DNA from: Oscillospiraceae bacterium
GTDB lineage: Bacteria; Bacillota; Clostridia; Oscillospirales; Ruminococcaceae
DNA: 64,000 nucleotides
Direction of reading: 5' to 3'
Assembly (NCBI GenBank): GCA_021199855.1
Contig: JAJQHD010000022.1
Coordinates: forward strand, 1 to 64,000
The notes beneath the pieces were generated by a model. It had not been told where the DNA came from. It searched no databases and saw only the letters and a list, made by a program, of their open reading frames with translations. Every line of letters starts with the position of its first letter. Position 1 is the first letter of the stretch. Of the stretch, positions 5,970 through 13,333 are shown piece after piece. Both the position numbers and the translations under genes were made by a program.

Positions 5970-7661
5970 ATGAACAATGCAAACTATATCCGTGAGTATT
6001 ACGAAGCTATCAAGAGCGGGCGAAAAAGAGCCGGCAGGTGGATTCACCGAATCTATGAGATTCTCATCGCCGGACTGGATTCTGGCAAATATAAATTCGA
6101 TTCACGCAAGGCTAACAAAGCTATCAAATTCATAGAAAACTTTTGCCACCATTCCGAGGGTCGGTCAGACCTCTTAAAACTTGAACTTTGGCAAAAAGCT
6201 ATCATTTCAGCTATATTCGGAATCGTTGACGATGAAGGCTACAGACAATTTCGTGAGGTGTTTATCGTTGTAGCAAGAAAGAACGGCAAGACGCTTTTTG
6301 CGGCGGCTATTATCGCATACATGGCATATATCGACGGCGAATACGGTGCAAAGATATATTGCCTTGCTCCGAAGCTCGAACAGGCGGATTTGGTATACGA
6401 TGCCTTTTACCAGATAACGCAGTCAGACACCGACCTTGCAAATCCGAAATTTACACTCAAACGCCGGAATGATATTTATATCCCGTCGCTCAATACGTCG
6501 ATTCGCCGTTTGGCTTTCAACTCAAAGAAATCAGACGGTTTCAATCCGCATTTGGTTGTGTGCGATGAAATCGAAGCATGGACATCGGCACAGGGATTGA
6601 GACAATACGAGGTTATGAAATCCGCACTCGGTGCTCGAAGACAACCGCTCATGCTGTCAATTTGCACTGCTGGCTACGTCGACGGTGGAATCTATGACGA
6701 ATTAGTAAGACGCTCGACGTCTTTTCTCAGAGGTTCGGGCGGAAGCGACGCCGAAGAGAGACTTTTGCCATTCCTCTACATGATAGACGATACCGAAAAA
6801 TGGGATAGTCTCGAAGAGCTTGAAAAGTCAAATCCGAATTTAGGCGTTTCAGTCTCAGAGGATTTTTACAAAGAAGAAATCAAGATTGCCAAAGGCTCGC
6901 TATCGAAAAGAGCGGAGTTCCTGGCAAAATACTGCAATATAAAACAAAATACATCCGTGGCATGGCTATCGTATGAAGACGTTGACAAGGTCACGCAGGC
7001 GAAATACTCGCTATCAGACTTTGCCGGTTGCTATTGTGTCGCCGGAATAGATGCCTCTCAGACAACCGACCTCACAGCGGCTTCGGTGGTTATCGAGAAA
7101 AACGACATCCTCTATGCCATTACCCAGCTTTTCATGCCACGAGACCGAATCAAGGTTGCTGAAGACGAAGAGGGCGTTCCCTATTCGATTTACGTCAAAA
7201 AAGGTTGGCTGACACCGTCGGGAGACCACTTTATTGACTATAAAGACATCTACGATTGGATGATAACACTGCTCCGGCAGTACAAGATAAGACCGCTCAT
7301 GGTCGGTTATGACAGATATTCGATTCAGTATCTCATCCAAGACCTCAACAAAGCCGGGTTTCATACCGACGACGTTTATCAGGGCACGAACCTATCGCCT
7401 ATTCTCAAAGAGCTTGAAGGCACGATAAAAGAGCAAAGAATCGAGTTCGGTGAAAATCAGCTCTTGAAATCACACCTGCTTAATGTCGCTGTTCAAATCA
7501 ATTCAGGCGACGGCAGGATGAAGCCGGTCAAGATTAATCCACGGTCACACATCGACGGCTTTATGTCGGTTGTAGACGCATTGACGGTCAGGAGCAAATA
7601 TTACTCTCAGTATGAGAAACAACTAAAGAATCAGCATCTGGAGGTGAAGAGCACCAAGTGA
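5970..7661 (+). CDS. Terminase large subunit, 563 aa
   Basis: ATG at 5970 has GAAGGTGAGG upstream. The ATPase domain shows Walker A as VVARKNGKTLFAA (about residue 105) and Walker B as LVVCDEIEAW (about residue 200). The C-terminal nuclease shows the metal-binding AGIDASQTTDLTA (about residue 358) and MVGYDRYS (about residue 450). This is the phage packaging motor that cuts concatemers and pumps DNA into proheads. The TGA stop overlaps the portal GTG start. Length is typical and the frame is intact. Confidence 0.95.
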   Translation: MNNANYIREYYEAIKSGRKRAGRWIHRIYEILIAGLDSGKYKFDSRKANKAIKFIENFCHHSEGRSDLLKLELWQKAIISAIFGIVDDEGYRQFREVFIVVARKNGKTLFAAAIIAYMAYIDGEYGAKIYCLAPKLEQADLVYDAFYQITQSDTDLANPKFTLKRRNDIYIPSLNTSIRRLAFNSKKSDGFNPHLVVCDEIEAWTSAQGLRQYEVMKSALGARRQPLMLSICTAGYVDGGIYDELVRRSTSFLRGSGGSDAEERLLPFLYMIDDTEKWDSLEELEKSNPNLGVSVSEDFYKEEIKIAKGSLSKRAEFLAKYCNIKQNTSVAWLSYEDVDKVTQAKYSLSDFAGCYCVAGIDASQTTDLTAASVVIEKNDILYAITQLFMPRDRIKVAEDEEGVPYSIYVKKGWLTPSGDHFIDYKDIYDWMITLLRQYKIRPLMVGYDRYSIQYLIQDLNKAGFHTDDVYQGTNLSPILKELEGTIKEQRIEFGENQLLKSHLLNVAVQINSGDGRMKPVKINPRSHIDGFMSVVDALTVRSKYYSQYEKQLKNQHLEVKSTK

Positions 7662-8929
7662 ATATATTTCAGCGATTTTTCAGCGGCTTCAGGAAGAGGT
7701 CAATGCTGATATTCGGCGGCAGGTCGGAATATGGAACATCCGGAAGTTTGCGAGACAGCGCAATCGTCGGCGGAATAGCCAATGCTATCGCCTCAAACGT
7801 CGCAATGTTATCGCCGCAGGTCGTCCGCAAAGATTCAAAGGGCACCGTCGTCAAAAATGATAAACTCTCACGACTTTTGAACATGCGACCCTGCCCGGAA
7901 TGCTCTACATATGATTTCCTTTACCGTATGGCGGCGGATTTGGTGTTTACGTCAAATGCCTTCGCAGTCATATTCTGGTCGGACGATTACACCGAGGTCG
8001 AGAGGATTCAGCCGATAACCGTCGGTTCGCATCGAATATTTGAAGACGAAGACGGCAATGTCTGGTTCCGGTTCATCTGGAGTTATGATAACAACGAATA
8101 CACCGTGCCTTATCAGTTTGTCATACACCTGAAGGCTCGTTACAACGATAAGCGATTCTTGGGAACTCCGCCCGATTACGATTTGGGCAGAACGCTCGAC
8201 CTGCTCAATACCACATATCAAGGCATTAAGAACGTCATCAAGAATTCTGCGAGCCTCCGGGGCTATCTGAAATACAACAACTTCATCGACGATAAAGAGC
8301 TACAGCAGAAAGTCGATAACTTCAAAAGTGCCTATCTTTCGGCAGAAAATGAGGGCGGAATCGCCGGTCTTGATAACGAATTCGAGTTTAAAGAGATCAG
8401 CCAGCAGGCAAAAAGCGTTCCTACCTCTCAGGCGGAATTTTTCCGGAGCGACATTTACAGATATTTCGGAATCAATGAAAGGATTCTTGACGGAAGCTAC
8501 AGCGAATCTGAATGGAATAGTTTTTATGAGTCAACCATCGAGCCGATCGCCGTCCAATTATCGCTCGAGTTTACCTATAAGCTCTTCACAGAGCGTGAAA
8601 GAGGCTTCGGAAACATGGTTATATTCACGCCGAACAGGCTACAGTATGCGAGTCTTACATCAAGGGCATCAATCGGTCAGGTTCTCTTTGACAGAGGTGC
8701 CATCACCATCAACGAATACAGAGAACTGTTGTATATGCCTCAGATTGAGGACGGAGACGTAAGGCAAATATCTTTGAACTACGTCAAAGCAACCGACCAG
8801 TCTCTTTATCAGGTTGGGAAAGACGGCACCCCGATAAAGCTGGAAGAGCCGGAAGAACCAAAAGAACCGGAAGAACCAGAAGCCAAAGGCAAAATACGAA
8901 GGGAGAATAACAATGCCAAAATTGAATGA
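7658..8929 (+). CDS. Portal protein (HK97 family), 423 aa
   Basis: Starts at GTG 7658 inside the terminase stop (GTGA), with GGAGGTG about 12 bases upstream. Typical portal features: residues 30-75 with IANAIASNVAMLSPQVV, a central FRSDIYRYFGINERIL and TIEPIAVQLSLEFTYKLF. The tail is a low-complexity EEPEEP repeat (residues 393-410). Portals form the dodecameric DNA channel of the capsid. The end overlaps the protease gene by 17 nt. Confidence 0.9.
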   Translation: MNIFQRFFSGFRKRSMLIFGGRSEYGTSGSLRDSAIVGGIANAIASNVAMLSPQVVRKDSKGTVVKNDKLSRLLNMRPCPECSTYDFLYRMAADLVFTSNAFAVIFWSDDYTEVERIQPITVGSHRIFEDEDGNVWFRFIWSYDNNEYTVPYQFVIHLKARYNDKRFLGTPPDYDLGRTLDLLNTTYQGIKNVIKNSASLRGYLKYNNFIDDKELQQKVDNFKSAYLSAENEGGIAGLDNEFEFKEISQQAKSVPTSQAEFFRSDIYRYFGINERILDGSYSESEWNSFYESTIEPIAVQLSLEFTYKLFTERERGFGNMVIFTPNRLQYASLTSRASIGQVLFDRGAITINEYRELLYMPQIEDGDVRQISLNYVKATDQSLYQVGKDGTPIKLEEPEEPKEPEEPEAKGKIRRENNNAKIE

Positions 8930-9617
8930 ACTTCTGCAGGTCAAGAATGAAACACTCACCTCTGCGGACTTGTATTTCTACGGGGATATAGTCTCGGATG
9001 AGTTCGAGGTGTGGACTGCTGAGGACAAATATCCTCAATATGTCCGGAATTTCCTGAACAAAGTGCAGGGCAAAAGTCTCAATATTTACATCAATTCCTG
9101 CGGCGGTGCTTTGTTTGCCGGAATGGCTATTTACAACATGCTCAAACGTCATCAAGGCTACAAGACAGTTTATGTCGACGGAATGGCGGCGTCCATAGCC
9201 TCGGTCATAGCTCTTGCAGGGGATGTTGTAAACATCCCATCAAACGCCTTCATGATGATTCACAATCCCATCGTTTCGGCGTACGGTCTCAATTCAGCGG
9301 CACTCCGTAAGCTTGCCGACGAGGTCGATGTCATCGGCGAAGGTATTGTAAACGTCTATCAAGAGAACCTTTGCGACGGCGTCAACATCGAAGATGTCAA
9401 GAAAATGATGGACGAAGAAACATGGCTCACAGGCGAACAGAGCGAAAAGCTCTTTAAGAACGTCGTCGCCGGTGAAAAGATGCAGTTAGCGGCATGTGCG
9501 ACATCGCTGTCATATGCAAAAATGCCAGAGATTATCAATTCCACGCAAGTGGCTGATAATACAGTTTGCCAGAGGCAAACAGAAAAAATTATCAAAGCCT
9601 TTATCAAGGCAATTTGA
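8913..9617 (+). CDS. ClpP-like prohead (head maturation) protease, 234 aa
   Basis: Crotonase/ClpP fold: FYGDI near the N-terminus, INSCGGALFAGMAIY, the nucleophilic serine in DGMAASIASVIALAGD (about residue 94) and histidine in MMIHNP (about residue 115). It processes the scaffold region of the capsid protein during head maturation. Position between portal and capsid matches HK97-type phages. Frame intact. Confidence 0.92.
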   Translation: MPKLNELLQVKNETLTSADLYFYGDIVSDEFEVWTAEDKYPQYVRNFLNKVQGKSLNIYINSCGGALFAGMAIYNMLKRHQGYKTVYVDGMAASIASVIALAGDVVNIPSNAFMMIHNPIVSAYGLNSAALRKLADEVDVIGEGIVNVYQENLCDGVNIEDVKKMMDEETWLTGEQSEKLFKNVVAGEKMQLAACATSLSYAKMPEIINSTQVADNTVCQRQTEKIIKAFIKAI

Positions 9618-9633
9618 AAGGAGAAACCTATCA

Positions 9634-10797
9634 ATGAATTTGAAAGAAATGAAAGCCCGCTTGCGTGCTATCAAGGACGAGGCGGCAAAAGTCCCCGAGG
9701 GTGACATTGAGACCTTGAACAGGCTCACAGATGAAGCCGTCGAACTCTCAGCCAAAATCGAGGAATCAGAGGCAAGAAAGCACCTCTCCGACCTTGCTAA
9801 CGCCGGTATTGAAGAGACATCTGCAAGAGCCGAGGTTGAGACCGTCGCCAATGAGGCAACTAAGAGGGGCAAACAGCTCAAGGACGGTAACAAAGTAACC
9901 TATAAGGACGCTATCACATCTGAGTCGGTTGCATTTCCTCAGCATAACGCAGACGACGTTAAGCCCACCTTTAACGACGTTTCAAGCCTTGTCGACCTCG
10001 TCAAAATCGTCCCTCTGAAGGGCGGCGAATCCTATCGCAGAGGATTTGAAAAGTCTAACGGAATAGGCGCATACACCGCCGAAAGCACGGACTACAACGA
10101 AATCGAGCCGAAGTTTGGCTATGCTGAAATGACAAAGACCAAAATCACCGCTTATTGCGAAGAGCCCGAAGAGATTTCAAGACTCGCCCCGGCTGATTAT
10201 GACGGCGTTATCAGTACTTCGACCGAAAGAGCCGTGAAGAAGTATCTCTCACGCCAGATTCTTGTCGGTGAGGGCGGTACCGGCGAGCTCGTCGGTATCT
10301 TCTACAATCCTTCGGATAAAGACGACGATATCATCGACAGAGACACAGACATCGAGATTTCGGCTATCGACGAAACCACCCTTGACGAAATTATCTATAG
10401 CTACGGCGGAGATGAAGATGTTGAGGACGTTGCATACCTGATTCTCTCGAAGGCAGACCTGAAGGCATTTGCAACTGCGAGAAACGCTGACGGCAATAAG
10501 GCTTATACCATCGTCCATCATGGCAACACCGGAACCATTGACGGAGTCCCCTATGTCGTCAACTCAATTTGTGGAAGTGTATCGCTCGAATCAACTGAAG
10601 ACGGCGCATACTGCATGGCATACGGTTCGCTCCAGAATTATGAGCTCCCGATATTCTCGGATATGGAAGTTCAGCGTTCCACCGAATACAAGTTCAAGCA
10701 GGGTCAGATTGCTCACAGAGCGAGCATCTTTGCTGGTGGCAATGTAGCGGCTCACAACGGATTTATCCGTGTCAAGAAGGCGGCTACAACAGCCTAA
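9634..10797 (+). CDS. Major capsid protein (HK97 gp5 type), 387 aa
   Basis: ATG at 9634 with GAAAGGAG upstream. The first ~95 residues are a charged coiled coil (MKARLRAIKDEAAKV...) acting as the delta/scaffold domain removed by the protease. The core follows the HK97 pattern: VPLKGGESYRRGFEKSN, LSRQILVGEGGTGELVGI and the C-terminal FKQGQIAHRASIFAGGNVA. It forms the icosahedral shell. Confidence 0.93.
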   Translation: MNLKEMKARLRAIKDEAAKVPEGDIETLNRLTDEAVELSAKIEESEARKHLSDLANAGIEETSARAEVETVANEATKRGKQLKDGNKVTYKDAITSESVAFPQHNADDVKPTFNDVSSLVDLVKIVPLKGGESYRRGFEKSNGIGAYTAESTDYNEIEPKFGYAEMTKTKITAYCEEPEEISRLAPADYDGVISTSTERAVKKYLSRQILVGEGGTGELVGIFYNPSDKDDDIIDRDTDIEISAIDETTLDEIIYSYGGDEDVEDVAYLILSKADLKAFATARNADGNKAYTIVHHGNTGTIDGVPYVVNSICGSVSLESTEDGAYCMAYGSLQNYELPIFSDMEVQRSTEYKFKQGQIAHRASIFAGGNVAAHNGFIRVKKAATTA

Positions 10798-10821
10798 TCA
10801 GAGTTTTGGTGAGGTGAAATT

Positions 10822-11106
10822 ATGGTAACGCAAGAGCTTCTTAATGCGGCGAAAATCCGTCTCAGAAAGACAACTTCCAATGTGCTTGACGAAGACATTA
10901 AACAGCTCTTGGAGGTTGCTATAAGAGACCTTGAAAGAATCGGCGTGGCGGACATCTATTTGTCCGCCTGCGACGACCCTCTTATCCGTGAAGCTATTTT
11001 GACTTTTGCCAATGCTAATTACGGCAGTAACCCCGACCGGGACAAGCTTATGAACGCTTACGATATGTTCCTTACAAAAATAAAAGGCGGTGGTTACAGT
11101 GGTTAA
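10822..11106 (+). CDS. Head-tail connector (gp6-like), 94 aa
   Basis: Preceded by GGTGAGG. All-helical short protein (LLNAAKIRLRKTTSNVLDE, EDIKQLLEVAIRDLERIG, IREAILTFANANYG) as in the gp6/YqbG-like adaptors that bind below the portal. It follows the capsid gene directly, which is the conserved position. Overlaps the next frame by a few bases. Confidence 0.8.
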   Translation: MVTQELLNAAKIRLRKTTSNVLDEDIKQLLEVAIRDLERIGVADIYLSACDDPLIREAILTFANANYGSNPDRDKLMNAYDMFLTKIKGGGYSG

Positions 11107-11383
11107 TGACGACATCGTTACATTAATCGCCGAGATTGCCGAAGGCAAAGAGGAAAAAGCGGACGTGTTTGCGGAAATTTCGAGTGTCGGACAAGCAGAG
11201 TTCTTTTCGGCGGCGCAAATCGGTTTTAAAGCTGAAATGCGTCTGTCAGTCAGAACTGAGGATTACGAAGGTCAGACACTCGTAATTGTCAAACGCCGGA
11301 AATACGCAATCTATCGAACCTACATGAAGGATAATGGCAAAACAGAGCTATATCTTACAGACAGGCTCGGCATCCGCAATTAG
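11099..11383 (+). CDS. Head-tail adaptor / head closure protein, 94 aa
   Basis: Beta-rich small protein (ISSVGQAEFFSAAQIGFKAEMRLSV, TLVIVKRRKYAIYRTYM) of the SPP1 gp16-like head closure type. I choose the GTG at 11099 because AAAGGCGG lies 7-14 bases upstream; a GTG at 11090 is also possible and adds three residues. It overlaps the connector gene by 8 nt. Confidence 0.75.
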   Translation: MVNDDIVTLIAEIAEGKEEKADVFAEISSVGQAEFFSAAQIGFKAEMRLSVRTEDYEGQTLVIVKRRKYAIYRTYMKDNGKTELYLTDRLGIRN

Positions 11384-11393
11384 AGGTGATTTC

Positions 11394-11780
11394 ATGGCGA
11401 ATGTGGTTAGTGTTTCGGCGATTGCCGAAGAAATTACCGGTCAGCTCGACAATTACTCAGATAAGGTCGCCGAGGCGGTCAAGGATGCCGTTGATACGGT
11501 AACGAAGCAATTAGTCACCAATACAAGGGCAGACGCGCCAAAAAAGACCGGAAGCTACCGAAAATCCATAACGTCGAAAACGACGTCAAACTCGAATTTC
11601 GGCAGGACAAAAGTGTAGTATGTAAAGACCCCCGGCGTTTACTATTCGCACCTTCTCGAAAACGGTCACGCAAAAGTGAACGGCGGACAGGTTGAGGCTA
11701 GACCGCACATTACGCCGAATGTCGAGAAAGCAGAAGAAGAACTTACAAAACTAATCAAGGAGGCAATAGAGAATGGCTGA
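11394..11780 (+). pseudogene. HK97 gp10-type tail protein interrupted by an in-frame TAG
   Basis: ATG at 11394 with AGAGGTG upstream opens a frame that reads GRTKV then TAG (11616-11618) and continues in the same frame with YVKTPGVYYSHLLENGHA to a TGA at 11778-11780. The pieces together (128 residues) match gp10-family proteins, whose conserved part is 'LTHLLE.GH...PHI.PA' and which fit after the stop (LLENGHA, ARPHITPNVEKA). The gene is complete apart from this codon. Either a nonsense mutation has inactivated it or the codon is suppressed; other genes here use TAG as normal stop so general recoding is unlikely. Confidence 0.8.
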
Positions 11781-12129
11781 GTCAAGAAAAGAGCCGCTGA
11801 TAGAAAGCATACTCGAATCACTCGGGATTCCCTTTGCCTTTTATCAGTATAAGGACTATAAAACGTCTCACCCGCCAAAGCCGCCCTACATCGTCTATCG
11901 GGCGACAGGTGAGCAAGCAGGTGGAGCGGACTATAAAATTCTCCTAGTGAGAAAAGACATTGAGATAGAACTCTACACCGATAAATTTGACGCCGGTCTT
12001 GAAAGAACCATCGAGCGGGCTCTATATCCCTTTGAATGGGAAAAAGAAGAGCGATTTAATTCCGACGAAGCTCTATATCAGACGACCTACAAATTTACGA
12101 TAACAGAGAAAATCAGAAAGGATAATTAA
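11773..12129 (+). CDS. Tail completion / terminator-type protein, 118 aa
   Basis: ATG at 11773 overlaps the end of the gp10 frame; AAGGAGG lies about ten bases upstream. The sequence PPKPPYIVYRATGEQAGGADYK followed by EIELYTDK resembles the small minor tail proteins that follow gp10 in Clostridia siphophages and close the tail-head joint. Assignment by position and pattern. Confidence 0.65.
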   Translation: MAESRKEPLIESILESLGIPFAFYQYKDYKTSHPPKPPYIVYRATGEQAGGADYKILLVRKDIEIELYTDKFDAGLERTIERALYPFEWEKEERFNSDEALYQTTYKFTITEKIRKDN

Positions 12130-12131
12130 AC

Positions 12132-12680
12132 ATGGCTACCAATAACATTGACAGAATCGTTTTGGGAAGCGGTAAGCTCTATTACTCAGAGTATGATAAC
12201 GAAATCCCGAACGATGAAACACTCGAAACCGATGATAATATCCTCGGTCTTATTCAGGGCGGCGCAACGCTCGAATACAGCCCGACATTCTACACCGCAA
12301 CGGATGACTTCGGACTGGTCGAGAAAACCATTCTCACCGCCGAAGAGGCGAAATTCAAGACCGGTATTATTACCTTCAACAGTAACACTCTGGCGGCTCT
12401 TTGCGCAACAGCAAAGGTCACTGAGACCGACACGGTTCGCACCGTCAAAATCGGCGGAATCGGCAACGAAAATAAAAAGCTCTATGTCCTGCACTTTGTC
12501 CATGAGGACGCTGTCGACGGCGACATCAGAGTTACTATTGTCGGTAAGAACGAAAGCGGCTTCTCTCTTGCTTTTGCAAAGGATAAAGAGACCGTTGTCG
12601 ATGCCGAATTCAGAGCCGCCCCGCATGACAGCGACGGAACCAGAATCATCTACAAGGAAGAAATCAAGTCAGCCGCTTAA
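12132..12680 (+). CDS. Major tail tube protein, 182 aa
   Basis: Begins two bases after the previous stop. Residues 1-60 (IDRIVLGSGKLYYSEYD...LGLIQGGATLEYSPTFY) follow the N-terminal strand pattern of tail tube proteins, and the position before the tail chaperones is diagnostic. Beta-rich throughout, no membrane segment. It polymerises around the tape measure. Confidence 0.85.
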   Translation: MATNNIDRIVLGSGKLYYSEYDNEIPNDETLETDDNILGLIQGGATLEYSPTFYTATDDFGLVEKTILTAEEAKFKTGIITFNSNTLAALCATAKVTETDTVRTVKIGGIGNENKKLYVLHFVHEDAVDGDIRVTIVGKNESGFSLAFAKDKETVVDAEFRAAPHDSDGTRIIYKEEIKSAA

Positions 12681-12700
12681 TTCGGCTTAATGCCAATCAC

Positions 12701-12727
12701 ACCTCAGCCGGTACCCCCGGTTGAGGT
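12701..12727 (+). terminator. Intergenic hairpin after the tail tube gene
   Basis: ACCTCAGCCGG (12701-12711) pairs with CCGGTTGAGGT (12717-12727), 11 bp with one G-U pair, loop of five. No T run follows, so partial termination or mRNA stabilisation after the highly expressed tube gene is more likely than a full stop. Confidence 0.6.
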
Positions 12728-12760
12728 GCAATATAAATTTTACTATGGAGGTCTGTTAAA

Positions 12761-13063
12761 ATGCTCGATTACACAAAAAGAGAAAAGAAATTCATGGCGA
12801 TTACTCTCGAAGACGGGAGAAAGGTTCTTGTCCGCCCGCCTAAGAAAAAGCTCTATGAGAAACTTATCGAATTTAGGAACGACAAAAGCAAAAACAACTT
12901 TGACGGTCTTTTAGAGTTATCGGCAAATATCTTGTCTGATAACATTTCAGGCTATGTCTTCACTCCGGGAGAGCTCGAAGAAATGTTCGACATTGATGAC
13001 ATGAAGGCTCTCATAAGTGAATACAACAGCTTCATCACAGGAACACTCAAAAACCCAAACTAA
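12761..13063 (+). CDS. Tail assembly chaperone (gpG-like), 100 aa
   Basis: ATG preceded by GGAGGTC. Small helical protein between the tail tube and tape-measure genes, the fixed place of gpG. The end reads ACA CTC AAA AAC CCA AAC TAA. A second frame (-1) is open from 13021 past the stop, giving the gpGT fusion. Chaperones of this kind coat the tape measure before tube assembly. Confidence 0.75.
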   Translation: MLDYTKREKKFMAITLEDGRKVLVRPPKKKLYEKLIEFRNDKSKNNFDGLLELSANILSDNISGYVFTPGELEEMFDIDDMKALISEYNSFITGTLKNPN

Positions 13064-13329
13064 AAATACCGTACTACCCCCGGCAGGATAGTACGGTTCC
13101 GTCATACAGCGTTGACACATACGCCGAAAAATTGGTTGCGGATTATCTCAGGATAAGCTTTTACGATGTCGAAGAACTCTATATTGATGATTTCATGTTC
13201 TATATGCGTGAAGCATTTATCTACAAGCAATTACAGACAGAAAGCGGCAGAAAGTATCTTGAAGACTGCAAGCGTTTAAGCACAACCGAGCCGGAACGGC
13301 AAAAGCTAAGAGAAAAGTTTAGGAGGTAA
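13054..13329 (+). CDS. gpT part of the gpGT chaperone, made by -1 frameshifting
   Basis: This frame has no plausible start codon or ribosome binding site but continues the upstream chaperone in the -1 frame. The shift must happen between 13021, where the frame opens, and the gpG stop at 13063. C AAA AAC at 13048-13054 is the likely slip site though it is not a perfect X XXY YYZ heptamer. The product would read KN then PKLKIPYYPRQDSTVPS and end in a helical domain with YDVEELYIDDFMFYMREAF. The same organisation is known from lambda gpG/gpGT and many Gram-positive phages. Confidence 0.7.
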   Translation, partial: PKLKIPYYPRQDSTVPSYSVDTYAEKLVADYLRISFYDVEELYIDDFMFYMREAFIYKQLQTESGRKYLEDCKRLSTTEPERQKLREKFRR

Positions 13330-13333
13330 GGAC

